The position numbers and the translations under genes were made by a program. From assembly GCA_943788725.1 (NCBI GenBank), contig CALSRJ010000005.1, positions 1-64,000 of the forward strand: 64,000 nt of DNA, read 5' to 3'. The DNA comes from an uncultured Flavobacteriales bacterium (GTDB lineage: Bacteria; Bacteroidota; Bacteroidia; Flavobacteriales_G; Salibacteraceae). Under the pieces are notes generated by a model. It searched no databases. It was not told the DNA's origin and saw nothing but the letters and a program-made list of their open reading frames with translations. Shown here in pieces: positions 15,036 through 24,105 of the stretch (the first letter of the stretch is position 1; each line of letters begins with the position of its first letter).

Positions 15036-16283
15036 ATGAATAGACTTTTCCTCTTTCTGATTCTCTCCTTCGCAGTGTTGCTATTCGACCTCTACGCCTA
15101 TCAAGGGTTGAAGGTGGTAATCAATGGGTTTCCGGGCATAACCCAGCGCATCATCAAGGTCATTTTCTGGGGATTAACTGTGATTACCCTCTTGTCATTC
15201 ATACTGTATGAGCCTCTCTCAAGTCATGACAAGGGCAGAAAAGTACTCATGATCATTGCGACCATCGGCGTAGCCAACATCCTGGGAAAGCTCCTCTTCG
15301 CCATTTGGCTGCTGATCGACGATGCCTTTCGCGGAATACAATGGGTCTGGAAAAAATTGAACCCGCCTATTAAGGACACCAACAGCGGCATCAGTCGAAA
15401 TGAGTTTCTTGCCGGTATTGGGGCAATCTCAGCCACAATTCCTGTTTTAACCATGACATGGGGTGTTGTCAGTGGCGCCCATGATTACACCATTCGAAGA
15501 AGAAAATTGAACATTGCGAACCTTCCTGCCAACTTCGAAGGATACAAAATCCTGCAGATATCAGATATTCATTGCGGTTCGTTTTGGAATCGCACCGCCG
15601 TAAAACGAGGAGTGGAGATGATCAACGCTGAAGCTGCTGACGCAGTGTTTTTTACCGGAGACATCGTCAACAACAAGGCCTCAGAGCTCGAGGACTGGAC
15701 AGATGTTTTTAGCAAGATCAAGTCAAAAGATGGTGTCTTCAGCGTGCTTGGCAACCATGATTATGGAGATTATGTACCGTGGGAGACCCCGGCGCAAAAA
15801 CAAGATAACCTCCAGCAATTGATGCGCTTACAAAGAGAAGATCTCGGTTGGGATCTGCTGATCAATGAACACCGCATGCTCGAAAGGGGAGGAGAGCGTA
15901 TCTCTGTGATTGGCATTGAGAACTGGGGTGCAAAAGGCCGTTTTCCAAAGTACGGAGACCTGAAAAAGGCCACAGAAGGTATCTCGAACGATACCGTCCA
16001 ATTGCTGCTCTCGCATGATCCAAGCCACTGGAAGGAGCAAGTGATTCCCGAGTATCCATACATAAACGCGATGTTTGCCGGCCACACCCATGGGATGCAG
16101 TTCGGCATTGAAGTGGGAAGCATCAAGTGGAGCCCCGTCCGCTACTTCTATCCCGAATGGGCAGATCTATACAAGCAGGGAAACCAACAGCTCTATGTGA
16201 ATCGTGGATTTGGGTACATCGGATACCCAGGACGATTCGGTATTCTCCCTGAGATCACCGTATTCACTTTACACAGCGCTTAG
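15036..16283 (+). CDS. Membrane-anchored calcineurin-like metallophosphoesterase
   Basis: A 415-residue protein with about four hydrophobic segments in the first 130 residues, a further hydrophobic stretch near 130-160, and a C-terminal metallophosphoesterase domain (residues about 175-410). Metal-binding motifs are all present: LQISDIHCGSF (D-x-H), FFTGDIVNN (GD), SVLGNHDYGDY (GNHD), LLSHDPSHW and MFAGHTHGMQFG (GHTH). The family includes YpbG/YkuE-type phosphodiesterases; the substrate cannot be told from sequence. The ATG at 15036 begins at the first membrane segment and follows the tRNA terminator; the longer frame upstream crosses the tRNA and is not real. Confidence 0.9.
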   Translation: MNRLFLFLILSFAVLLFDLYAYQGLKVVINGFPGITQRIIKVIFWGLTVITLLSFILYEPLSSHDKGRKVLMIIATIGVANILGKLLFAIWLLIDDAFRGIQWVWKKLNPPIKDTNSGISRNEFLAGIGAISATIPVLTMTWGVVSGAHDYTIRRRKLNIANLPANFEGYKILQISDIHCGSFWNRTAVKRGVEMINAEAADAVFFTGDIVNNKASELEDWTDVFSKIKSKDGVFSVLGNHDYGDYVPWETPAQKQDNLQQLMRLQREDLGWDLLINEHRMLERGGERISVIGIENWGAKGRFPKYGDLKKATEGISNDTVQLLLSHDPSHWKEQVIPEYPYINAMFAGHTHGMQFGIEVGSIKWSPVRYFYPEWADLYKQGNQQLYVNRGFGYIGYPGRFGILPEITVFTLHSA

Positions 16284-16331
16284 CAACCCTCGCTCGCTCA
16301 CCGCGTTCTGGATTCGCGTACTTCTGTCCCT

Positions 16332-16339
16332 TACCTTTG
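16332..16339 (+). promoter_or_regulatory. -7 promoter box (TACCTTTG) of the DUF6089/PorG-like gene
   Basis: It matches TAnnTTTG and lies 19 bp before the ATG at 16359. Confidence 0.6.
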
Positions 16340-16358
16340 CGAAGGTGGCGTTGAATTT

Positions 16359-17537
16359 ATGATCAGAATAACCCAAATAACGTGTTGGATCGCAGTGATG
16401 CTTACGGTGTCATCTGGAGTTGCTTTGGGTCAGAAATTAAACGACCCGAGTATTCCCTCTCGAAAAGGAACGGTTCGCATGTACAGCAACCCGAAGATCA
16501 AAGAGAGCTCGATCGATTGGAAGTCAACGCGTCTTGAGTTCATCGCCGGCGGAGGAGCAACCGGATTCCTCGGAGATCTTGGAGGTCAAAACACACCTGG
16601 GAAACCCTTTATTTTCGACTACGAACCCACCACTACGCGATACAGCGTATCAGCAGGAGCCCGCTACTTTCTACGCGAATTTCAAGCCGTTAGAGGCTAC
16701 CTAACGTATGCGGAAGTGCAAGGGAGCGACGAACTCACCGAGTATCCCAACAGGAAATACAGGAATTTGAATTTTAAATCGCCAATTGTTGAGCTGGCGG
16801 GCATCTACGAGCTTCACTTGTTCAAGCCGAGTTACATTCATTTTGCGGGCGCCAACACCACCAAGCTATTCGACGGAAACCGCTTTGGTTCGTACTTAAG
16901 CCTTGGGGCAGGCATGTTTTACTACAACCCGAAAGGAAAGCTGGGAACGCAATATTACAACCTGCGTCCACTGCGTACCGAAGGGCAAGAATTCGAAGAC
17001 GGCCCTTCGAAATACAGGAGCATTGCTGTCAGTATTCCTATGGGGGGCGGGGTATACATGCTCCTCAATCATAACATTACCCTCGGACTCGACTTTGGAA
17101 TGCGGTTCACCACTTCCGACTACATAGACGACGCAAGTGGATATTTCTATGACAACGACGCGATTCGTGCTCGTGATGGAAAATTGGCCGCTTACTTCGC
17201 CAACCCAAGCGTCGCCATCCAGAATGTCCCCGATCGCAATTGGTACACTGAGAATCAGCCGCGAGGTGGGTCGACCAGTAACGACACCTACATGTTCTTC
17301 CAGTTCACGTTGAGTAAGTCGTTCACTCCCTCTGTATCAAACAAAGACTTTAAGCAACCCAAGAAGCGCAAAAACAAAGCGATTCCGAAAAAGAAAAGAC
17401 GATCATTTTTCAGCGGGGGAAAGGACAAGAACAAGACCTACAACAACAAGAAAATCAAGAAGTCTAAGCGAAGGTTCAAGGCGCCAAAACTCGATTTCGG
17501 AAAACGTAGGAAAAAGCGAAAGGCGACTAGCTTCTAA
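16359..17537 (+). CDS. DUF6089/PorG-like outer-membrane beta-barrel protein with basic tail
   Basis: A 392-residue protein with a signal peptide (CWIAVMLTVSSGVALGQ), then a beta-barrel region with the hallmark IAGGGATGFLGDLGG near residues 63-77 and repeating aromatic-glycine strands up to about residue 325. This start pattern matches DUF6089, the family that includes the T9SS outer-membrane protein PorG. The C-terminus departs from the family: from about residue 328 it is a Lys/Arg-rich tail (for example KKKRRSFFSGGKDKNK) of about 60 residues after the last predicted strand. A link to T9SS is inferred from family only. Confidence 0.75.
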   Translation: MIRITQITCWIAVMLTVSSGVALGQKLNDPSIPSRKGTVRMYSNPKIKESSIDWKSTRLEFIAGGGATGFLGDLGGQNTPGKPFIFDYEPTTTRYSVSAGARYFLREFQAVRGYLTYAEVQGSDELTEYPNRKYRNLNFKSPIVELAGIYELHLFKPSYIHFAGANTTKLFDGNRFGSYLSLGAGMFYYNPKGKLGTQYYNLRPLRTEGQEFEDGPSKYRSIAVSIPMGGGVYMLLNHNITLGLDFGMRFTTSDYIDDASGYFYDNDAIRARDGKLAAYFANPSVAIQNVPDRNWYTENQPRGGSTSNDTYMFFQFTLSKSFTPSVSNKDFKQPKKRKNKAIPKKKRRSFFSGGKDKNKTYNNKKIKKSKRRFKAPKLDFGKRRKKRKATSF

Positions 17538-17550
17538 GAGAGAAAGCTCC

Positions 17551-18868
17551 TTAGATTCGATAGATCAACGCGAATTGGAAATCTACCAATTGACTCGGCT
17601 CCTCACCATGAATATTGTACTCTGACTTACCATCGTACTGGCTTGTGATCGGGAGCATACCGCGCACGTCAGCCGATAGGCGATCAGAAAGCTTGTGCTG
17701 ATAACCCGCCATCATGCCGAACCTCAAACGCTTCATGCCTTCAATGCTGTTCTTATCATTCATCCCAAAATTGGCGCTGATATAATCCCGCGAGTTATAG
17801 ACCATGTAGGTCTCATTCTTCAATCGGATTAAATAATCTGCGAAGAACCCTATTGATGTCTTGGACGTTGCGTTCAAATCCAGGTTGAATTGCAGCGGCA
17901 TTTGTATATAGTCCATGGTTGTGGCTACCAAACTCTCGTGGATATTCTCCAGGTCATTTACTACCCCTGAGGTAGCGCCCTGACCGTAGTTATTGGCCAA
18001 CACTCCAATGATGGGCGCAAAATCTACTTCTTTGTACCTCTCTATACCATTACCCGATCTTCGCAAGTGTCCCACTTCTAAAGACACAGAAGTATTGGAG
18101 GAGATGGGAAAGGCATATCCGATGGAAAGAACATTGTTCACCCTCCATTGCGCCGGTTTGTGAATTGAATTTGACTCGCCGCTTCCAACCCGCACCCCAG
18201 CTCTAAGAAAGATACCCGTGTTAGCTGCTGACGCAACCTCAATGGATGGGATCGCCAACTGAGCGCGATCTAATAAAGCGGCCTCATGGGCTTCTAGTTT
18301 AAGGCGGTCCATTTTGCGAACAAGCCGATTTTCTCTTGTTGTTGCAACAAATTCTTGTCCGTAGGCGGATGCAGGCGTTTGGCCATGTTCCGCCCATCCA
18401 TCACCCTCAACCTGCGACGGCGACCCTTGGTCACTCTCCACAGTAGCCACTAAGTATGCTTGGTTCTGTGAAGCTGATGGCAGCTGCATTGAAGGCGTAA
18501 TAAACGAAGCGGTGCTCATCGCGCTGGAAGAGGCCTCCTCCCAACTCATTGGAGTGATGACAGCCGACCCTTTATCAGCACTTCCGACAGGTAACTCAGT
18601 TATTCCAACGGACCGCTCAAGAAGCAAAGGTTTGGGAGCATCCATCGTAGCCACCGCACTCACAACTGCCACTCCCGCCACAGAAGCCGCAATAGACCAA
18701 AACGAGCTCCCCGTGGCTCCACCTACTGCTACAGAGCTCGTTCCAAGCGACTCCAATGGATTGTTCCACAGCGGCCCATTGGCTAGCGGGGTCCACGGTG
18801 TGATCCTTCAAGCCGTCAAAGCGGCTGCGAAATACATCGTCGATATCGTGCATACCTGGATTATCCAT
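17551..18868 (-). CDS. Anti-sigma-like N-terminus fused to outer-membrane-type beta-barrel, frameshifted near 18750
   Basis: The gene should start at the ATG at 18868, which overlaps the upstream sigma-factor stop by 8 bp. The first about 38 codons (MHDIDDVFRSRFDGLKDHTV, then DPASQWAAVEQSI) are a typical short cytoplasmic lead of Bacteroidota anti-sigma-like proteins. Near 18740-18760 the coding frame shifts by one base. The shifted frame (ESLGTSSVAVGG, then a membrane helix SFWSIAASVAGVAVVSA) runs on to the stop at 17551 through a Ser-rich linker and a C-terminal beta-barrel (about residues 215-439). Read without the shift, the 5' part ends at 18617 and the 3' part runs from about 18756. This is a real mutation or a base error. 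The pairing with an ECF sigma factor suggests an envelope-stress or signalling role. Confidence 0.7.
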
Positions 18869-19412
18869 AAAGCAATGCCAAGTCCGGATATGCGACTTTA
18901 AGTTTTGATTGAATTTGCTTACGCGCTGAAGAAAGGTGCCATTTAGAGGTGCCCACTGAGATGTTCAATCGCTCCGCAATCTCCTTGTGACTATACCCGT
19001 CTATCGCAAACATGTTGAAAACCAACTTGCTGATCGGAGAAATGCTGTTGATGACCTGCATTAGCTCATCAACAGACATATTGTTCATGCCATCATTGTA
19101 AATCTGATGAGAGGGCATCATCGCATCAAAGGAGAAAAAGTCTTTGTAACGCTTGCTAGAGCGCACGTGGTCCAGCGCTGTATTGATCACGATTCGTTTG
19201 CACCAACCCTCAAAAGAATTCTCGAAGTGGTACTGTTCAACTTTTTGAAAAACCTTGACAAAGCCTTGGTTAACGACATCTAGAACCTCCTCATCGTCGC
19301 GTATATAACGACGAACAATCGCGAGCATAACAGAATAGTAGGCGTCATACACCTTCCGTTGAGCTATGCGGTTGTTTTGACTGCAGGCCTTTATTACGTC
19401 TTCCGTGATCAT
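18861..19412 (-). CDS. ECF-type RNA polymerase sigma factor (sigma-70 family)
   Basis: A 183-residue extracytoplasmic-function sigma factor. Region 2 covers residues about 18-85 (RKVYDAYYSVMLAIVRRYIR, then VLDVVNQGFVKVFQKVEQY) for -10 recognition and core binding. Region 4 is near residues 120-178 with the helix-turn-helix YSHKEIAERLNISVGTSKWH for -35 recognition. It overlaps the next gene, an anti-sigma-like membrane/beta-barrel protein, by 8 bp, so the pair is coupled and that protein is its probable regulator. A near-consensus promoter box (TATCTTTC) directly precedes its start. Target genes are unknown. Confidence 0.92.
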   Translation of the reverse strand: MITEDVIKACSQNNRIAQRKVYDAYYSVMLAIVRRYIRDDEEVLDVVNQGFVKVFQKVEQYHFENSFEGWCKRIVINTALDHVRSSKRYKDFFSFDAMMPSHQIYNDGMNNMSVDELMQVINSISPISKLVFNMFAIDGYSHKEIAERLNISVGTSKWHLSSARKQIQSKLKVAYPDLALLYG

Positions 19413-19454
19413 TTACCGAAAGATAAGACGAATAATTAAGCCATGGGGTTGAGT

Positions 19455-20057
19455 CTACTTGTATTTAATTGCGCTGGCCTTGCGAAGTTCGGTTCCTTCC
19501 ATGATCACAACTGCGTCTAAATCAGGATAGGCCTTCTTGGCAATTTTGACCATTTCATCCACCAATTCTTCGATGTCATTTGACCGAAATGTGACCGGAG
19601 TTTCGACCTTTCCCAAAAGGGTGTAGGGGGTAGACGGGTTGTTCTTGATGTACACCACGGTGCCTTTTCGGGGTTGCGCTTTAGACAATTTGTATTCTGC
19701 CTTTACCACGGGCTCTTCGTTACCTCGTCCACCGCGACGACGCTTCTCCTTGGGGTCACGATAAAACTGAATAACGTCGGCTTTACAGAGTCCTTTGCCT
19801 GATCTGAAAATCAACGCATCGAATTCCTCATTGTCTTTGCGAGCGTTCTTAATCACGTGATCTAAAAGAGGGTCAATGGCATCTGGGCTAAACATCGAAC
19901 ATTCAACCGTTCCTAAATGACGATACTGGTTAGCCGGCATGCTTTCGATAAAAAACACCACGCCATCTCGGTCGCTCGCGACGCCTTCGTGTTGTGCCTG
20001 CATTAAACTGGTCATCATTAAAAGTCCTCCCAACATCAAAATTCTCATTGCTCTCAT
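19455..20057 (-). CDS. Secreted protein made of two tandem copies of one unknown domain
   Basis: A 200-residue protein with a signal peptide (MRILMLGGLLMMTSLMQAQ). The rest is an internal duplication: residues about 33-99 and 134-200 align along their length. Paired segments are VVFFIESMPANQYRHLGTVE with VVYIKNNPSTPYTLLGKVE, and EEFDALIFRSGKGLCKADVI with PDLDAVVIMEGTELRKASAI. The copies are joined by a basic linker (EKRRRGGRGNEE). The alternating strand-helix-strand pattern suggests a compact alpha/beta fold, in shape similar to small YbjQ-like or DUF4156-like domains, but I do not recognise the family. It lies 42 bp upstream of the sigma-factor start in coordinates, on the same strand and after it in transcription order only from the subtilase side. 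Function unknown. Confidence 0.7.
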   Translation of the reverse strand: MRAMRILMLGGLLMMTSLMQAQHEGVASDRDGVVFFIESMPANQYRHLGTVECSMFSPDAIDPLLDHVIKNARKDNEEFDALIFRSGKGLCKADVIQFYRDPKEKRRRGGRGNEEPVVKAEYKLSKAQPRKGTVVYIKNNPSTPYTLLGKVETPVTFRSNDIEELVDEMVKIAKKAYPDLDAVVIMEGTELRKASAIKYK

Positions 20058-20160
20058 CGTGTATTGATTTTTTACGGTTCAAATAAACGGAATCTGTAGA
20101 CTCAATGCTACAAACCCCTATTTCTTGCTCAACAAGAGCAAGTTGAATGCCACGTTTTTA

Positions 20161-23100
20161 TCAGTGCACAACCATTATATGATGCTGTGAGGTCTCTGAG
20201 CCTTTCAACATGAGAATATATGAGCCGCTGCTTAGGCTCTTCACATCAATGACCATAAGGTCCGAATGGTCCAAAGAAGCACTTTTCACCAAACGACCGT
20301 CCAAGGACCATAGCTTCGCCTCATGGATTTGGCCGCCAGCCAAGCCTTGTATGGTCAACTTATCGCCGGTCGGGTTGGGAAAAACCATCACGCGCTGCTC
20401 CTCTCCATTCCTTAGGCCGAGGTTAACGATGCTCACGGATAGGCTATCCATTCCAAAGCTGTTGGAAACCACCTGCTTCACCGTATAGGATATCTGCTGT
20501 GCATAATCATGCGAAAACGGAACAGAATCCAAAAGCACTGTGCCATCTCCTAGGTCAAAAGTCATGTCATCAGCATAGAGACTAAAGTCATTGAATAAAA
20601 CCGTTTGACCGTTAGATTGGGTGAGGTATTCGAAGTTTGCCACGGGTGGATGGACGATAGAAATGTCATCCAGCGCCATGTCCCCACGATCGCCTTGATC
20701 AGTAATTCCTCTGAACCGAACATTGATCACTTTACCGTTGAAGTCACTTAGATCAACTTCTACAAAGCGCCAAGGTGTGCCCTGATGCCCTGTGAACTCT
20801 GCTAGATCAAGCTGCCAATGCGTTCCATCAAACACATCAACATGCAGCTCTCCCATGTCAAACCCACGCATGTTATAATAAAAGGTCAGCATGGGCTCCG
20901 TAGCTTCTGAAAGGTCAATGCACGGACTGATCAAAATTGCCTCTTGATGTATGCAGCCTCCCGAGGCCTCTAGATAAATGTACTTTCCAGCCTCTGATTG
21001 GGTAGTGTTGTCCGCGCTCGGACCGGTAGCCGCCGTCAATGTAGGTCCGCCATGCACCCTCCAATCAATGTCGTCGAAAACACCATTCTCAGCATTGATC
21101 CACCCTTCTGGAAGCGGACACGAAAAGGCTCCACAATAAATTTGAGCGTCACACTCAAATGCCATCTGATCAAAATGCTCCTCCCACACAGGCACTTTGC
21201 CAGGAGTAGATAAGACTTTATAGGCTCTTCGTGCGGTGTCATTATAGGGGTTTAGGTCTCCCTCCATTTCCAAGAGCAGGTAGTATTCGTTTATGCCCGA
21301 GTCTAACACCACATTGGTCAGGAAACTAAAAGTATCAGATTCCAAAGGGCCGATGCTGGTTGAGAATGAGTCGTTCACCAAAGCTCCATTCGGGCCGTAT
21401 AGAGTTGCAAGAAATGCCGTGGAAGGTGTTACCCCTCCGTTTTCAACAGAAAAGCTCACCTCCACCTCTTCTCCATGGCAAGCAAAAGCATGTGAGATAT
21501 CAGGAAAAATATGCAGTGCTCCTATGTCTTTCGCCAAGAAGCAATTTTGAAGTCCAGGGGTCTTTTTCACCGCGACCGTTCTGAAACTTTTAGCGCCGTC
21601 AGGTCCGTTGGCGGAAACGGCGTACCAGAGCATGTTACTGTAAGGATTGGACGTAGTGTCCGTGAAATCATTCGTCACAGACGTGCCAATGGAGTCCATG
21701 TATTTTTCTCCAAGCTTATAAATGTCAAAGGATAGAGCAGAGCCTTGGGGATCCCAACTAAGGCCGATGCCATCTGGACATGCCCAATTTATTGAAACGT
21801 TGGTAGGAACACTCATGATCGAAAAATTGTCCGATGCTACCGTGACAGAGTCGTGCACCAACCGCACCTGCACATCTCCCCCTTCGATCAACGGCAACGT
21901 CCATTGATAGTACTCCTGCGCCGCATCGACTCCAGTCGTCACCGTATTCCATGATGACCCGGCGTCGTCAGAGTATTCTACGGTGATGTCGCCAGACAAT
22001 TCGCTGTCCCAACGGATGATCTCCGAGGTATCCGGCTCGAAGGATTCTCCTCCCACTGGGTACGTCAATACCAACGGCGCCTCCTCTATGTAGTAGACTA
22101 CAAAATATTCTTGGGGTCCTTGTGGAACCAAGTATGGAGACACCTCGAACGTATAGTTACCCGGCGTCGGATCAACCACCTCAATTTGCTCCATGTTGTT
22201 TAGGTGGTCCTCTCCGAACACAGCGGGTTCATCCAGCGTAATGGCGTTAGGGAGGTGGTTTAGAACATAGGGTAATAGGGTGTCATTATTTGGTGAAAAC
22301 CCGGTTAAGTCGAGGTCATTGACCAGTGCCGTAGAGGCTGATATGGTCGCAGCTGGATCGGTCCAATACACCATTACCCTCAATCGGTTGGCACCCGCAG
22401 GCACGGTTATCTCGTGGCTATTGGCTCCGGCTCCGGATGCTATGGAGTCAACGATGAATGTTCCTTGTTCTATGGTTGAGTAGGCGCGGCGCGCATTGAT
22501 GCGTCCCCAACCGAACTTAAAGTCGGGACCTGTATTTCCTAAATCCTCAGCTGTGTTTAAAACGATGGCCTTCATCAACCCGCCGTCCGGATGCTCACCG
22601 TGATGATCTCCAAAGGCTTCATACAATAAAGCAAGACTTCCCGCAACATTTGGACACGCCATGCTGGTGCCTGTGTATGTGTCGTATTGATTTCCTTCAA
22701 TCGTCGAGGTTACGGCCGTTCCTTGCGCAGCGATGTCCGGTTTGATGCGGCCATCTGTTGCAGGTCCCCGGCTACTGCTCGAGGCCAGGGTCTCCGTGTT
22801 TGTCAAGTTGGCCACCACCATAGTGTTCTTCCCCATTTTGTGCCCACCCGTGATATTGCCCCAACCACTTCCTGCTCCATAGCCGCAGTTTGAACCACCT
22901 GCATTGCCTGCTGAATATACATGTATCAACTTTTCATAGTCCACACTCTGCTCATCAACCAGCTGTGTCCGCGACGTATAACCAGCATTACACCCATCGC
23001 TATAAGAAGTGCTGGTCAAGTGGATATCGTACGCATAATAGTGAGAATCCAAGTTGCTCAGGGCATTGTATTCTGGGTAAGCCTTGTACACATACAAATC

Positions 23101-23991
23101 TGCACCTTCCGCCTGACCTTGATGTCTCGGGTTCAAGTTCCCTGCGCCACCAACGGTTCCTGTGACGTGATCTGCATGGTTCCCTTCATTGTCGGCAGTA
23201 AACTGGGCCTGCAAGCGTCCGTGGTAATCAATGTGAGGACCTATCGATCCGTTGTCTTGAATGGCCACAGAAACACCATTTCCATTGTACGCAATGTCGT
23301 TGCTGTTGTCATAGCTCAAAAATTGGGTCCGGGCCAACGCTCGACTCGTATAATTTTCTGCTTTTCCTTCTGGGTAGACCCATTCTATCGTGCGCACCTC
23401 CTTAATTCGCTCCAACTCCACGAGACGGCCTTCATCTATGGTAACATTGACAAAACCAAAGTCTTCGTTAACATCCTCAACCGTGCATTCTTCCAAGGAA
23501 TGTAAGGCCGTCGCCAGCGATGAAAGTGCTACTCCCTTAAATGGAGAAAGGATCAGAGATAACCGTCCGTGTCCAACCATAGCGCGCAGCGGAACATTAC
23601 GAGGGTCGGCCACCCACTTGTATGCGTCTTTGAACGGGCCAACATGCGTTACACCGAATGACTGCAACGCGGTTGCAGCGTCAATAGAGGTCAAGGAGAT
23701 GAGATAAAATCGTTCTGGAAGGAACTCCAATACATCTACTCCTTCTAACTGAAGTGCCCTTCTTTCTCGTTTATTGGGAAAGTGCTCAAGCGACACCACA
23801 CCGTAATAGCGTCCTTGAATGACCGGCCACTCCGCAAGGTCATCTCCGTTCAACTTCTTGTCCTCATTCACTGGGACATCATGAGATCTGCCGAGCAGTT
23901 TAAGTGCAAGCCGCGCATCACCCAACTGGGCCATTGCAACTTGAAATAGACATACAAATCCAGTGATCAATGGAAGTAAACGATTCATCAT
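20161..23991 (-). CDS. T9SS-exported subtilisin-like (S8) serine protease, multidomain
   Basis: A 1276-residue protein with a signal peptide (MNRLLPLITGFVCLFQVAMA) and an N-terminal propeptide-like region. The S8 catalytic domain is about residues 210-530: Asp in VAIQDNGSIGPH, His in NHADHVTGTVGG, Asn in VYSAGNAGGSN and Ser in YTGTSMACPNVAGS. After it come a jelly-roll P-like region, an Ig-like module (YPVGGESFEPDTSEIIRWDS), an Fn3-like module, a CARDB-like module, a MAM-like module (residues about 975-1135, ending DMALDDISI), a PKD-like stretch and a C-terminal T9SS sorting tail (VFPNPTGDKLTIQGL ... GSYILMLKG). It should be secreted to the cell surface or medium and degrade proteins. The ATG at 23991 is chosen because the signal peptide begins there. 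Confidence 0.9.
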   Translation of the reverse strand: MMNRLLPLITGFVCLFQVAMAQLGDARLALKLLGRSHDVPVNEDKKLNGDDLAEWPVIQGRYYGVVSLEHFPNKRERRALQLEGVDVLEFLPERFYLISLTSIDAATALQSFGVTHVGPFKDAYKWVADPRNVPLRAMVGHGRLSLILSPFKGVALSSLATALHSLEECTVEDVNEDFGFVNVTIDEGRLVELERIKEVRTIEWVYPEGKAENYTSRALARTQFLSYDNSNDIAYNGNGVSVAIQDNGSIGPHIDYHGRLQAQFTADNEGNHADHVTGTVGGAGNLNPRHQGQAEGADLYVYKAYPEYNALSNLDSHYYAYDIHLTSTSYSDGCNAGYTSRTQLVDEQSVDYEKLIHVYSAGNAGGSNCGYGAGSGWGNITGGHKMGKNTMVVANLTNTETLASSSSRGPATDGRIKPDIAAQGTAVTSTIEGNQYDTYTGTSMACPNVAGSLALLYEAFGDHHGEHPDGGLMKAIVLNTAEDLGNTGPDFKFGWGRINARRAYSTIEQGTFIVDSIASGAGANSHEITVPAGANRLRVMVYWTDPAATISASTALVNDLDLTGFSPNNDTLLPYVLNHLPNAITLDEPAVFGEDHLNNMEQIEVVDPTPGNYTFEVSPYLVPQGPQEYFVVYYIEEAPLVLTYPVGGESFEPDTSEIIRWDSELSGDITVEYSDDAGSSWNTVTTGVDAAQEYYQWTLPLIEGGDVQVRLVHDSVTVASDNFSIMSVPTNVSINWACPDGIGLSWDPQGSALSFDIYKLGEKYMDSIGTSVTNDFTDTTSNPYSNMLWYAVSANGPDGAKSFRTVAVKKTPGLQNCFLAKDIGALHIFPDISHAFACHGEEVEVSFSVENGGVTPSTAFLATLYGPNGALVNDSFSTSIGPLESDTFSFLTNVVLDSGINEYYLLLEMEGDLNPYNDTARRAYKVLSTPGKVPVWEEHFDQMAFECDAQIYCGAFSCPLPEGWINAENGVFDDIDWRVHGGPTLTAATGPSADNTTQSEAGKYIYLEASGGCIHQEAILISPCIDLSEATEPMLTFYYNMRGFDMGELHVDVFDGTHWQLDLAEFTGHQGTPWRFVEVDLSDFNGKVINVRFRGITDQGDRGDMALDDISIVHPPVANFEYLTQSNGQTVLFNDFSLYADDMTFDLGDGTVLLDSVPFSHDYAQQISYTVKQVVSNSFGMDSLSVSIVNLGLRNGEEQRVMVFPNPTGDKLTIQGLAGGQIHEAKLWSLDGRLVKSASLDHSDLMVIDVKSLSSGSYILMLKGSETSQHHIMVVH

Positions 23992-24105
23992 AGTTAGGCT
24001 CTTTTCACATACAAGACGCGTAAATGTAATCCGTCGCATGTTACATTTGGTAACAAACTGGCCCGTTCCTTGTTTGGGTAACACACACATGCGCAATCTC
24101 ATTTT

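Noticed and set aside
17538-17550. Short palindromic stretch between the convergent barrel genes as a bidirectional terminator
   Set aside because: The arms are about 5 bp and no T-run follows on either strand.
18617-18740. Separate small Cys-rich protein ending at 18617
   Set aside because: It is the out-of-frame continuation of the anti-sigma lead; the shifted frame gives a normal membrane helix and barrel.
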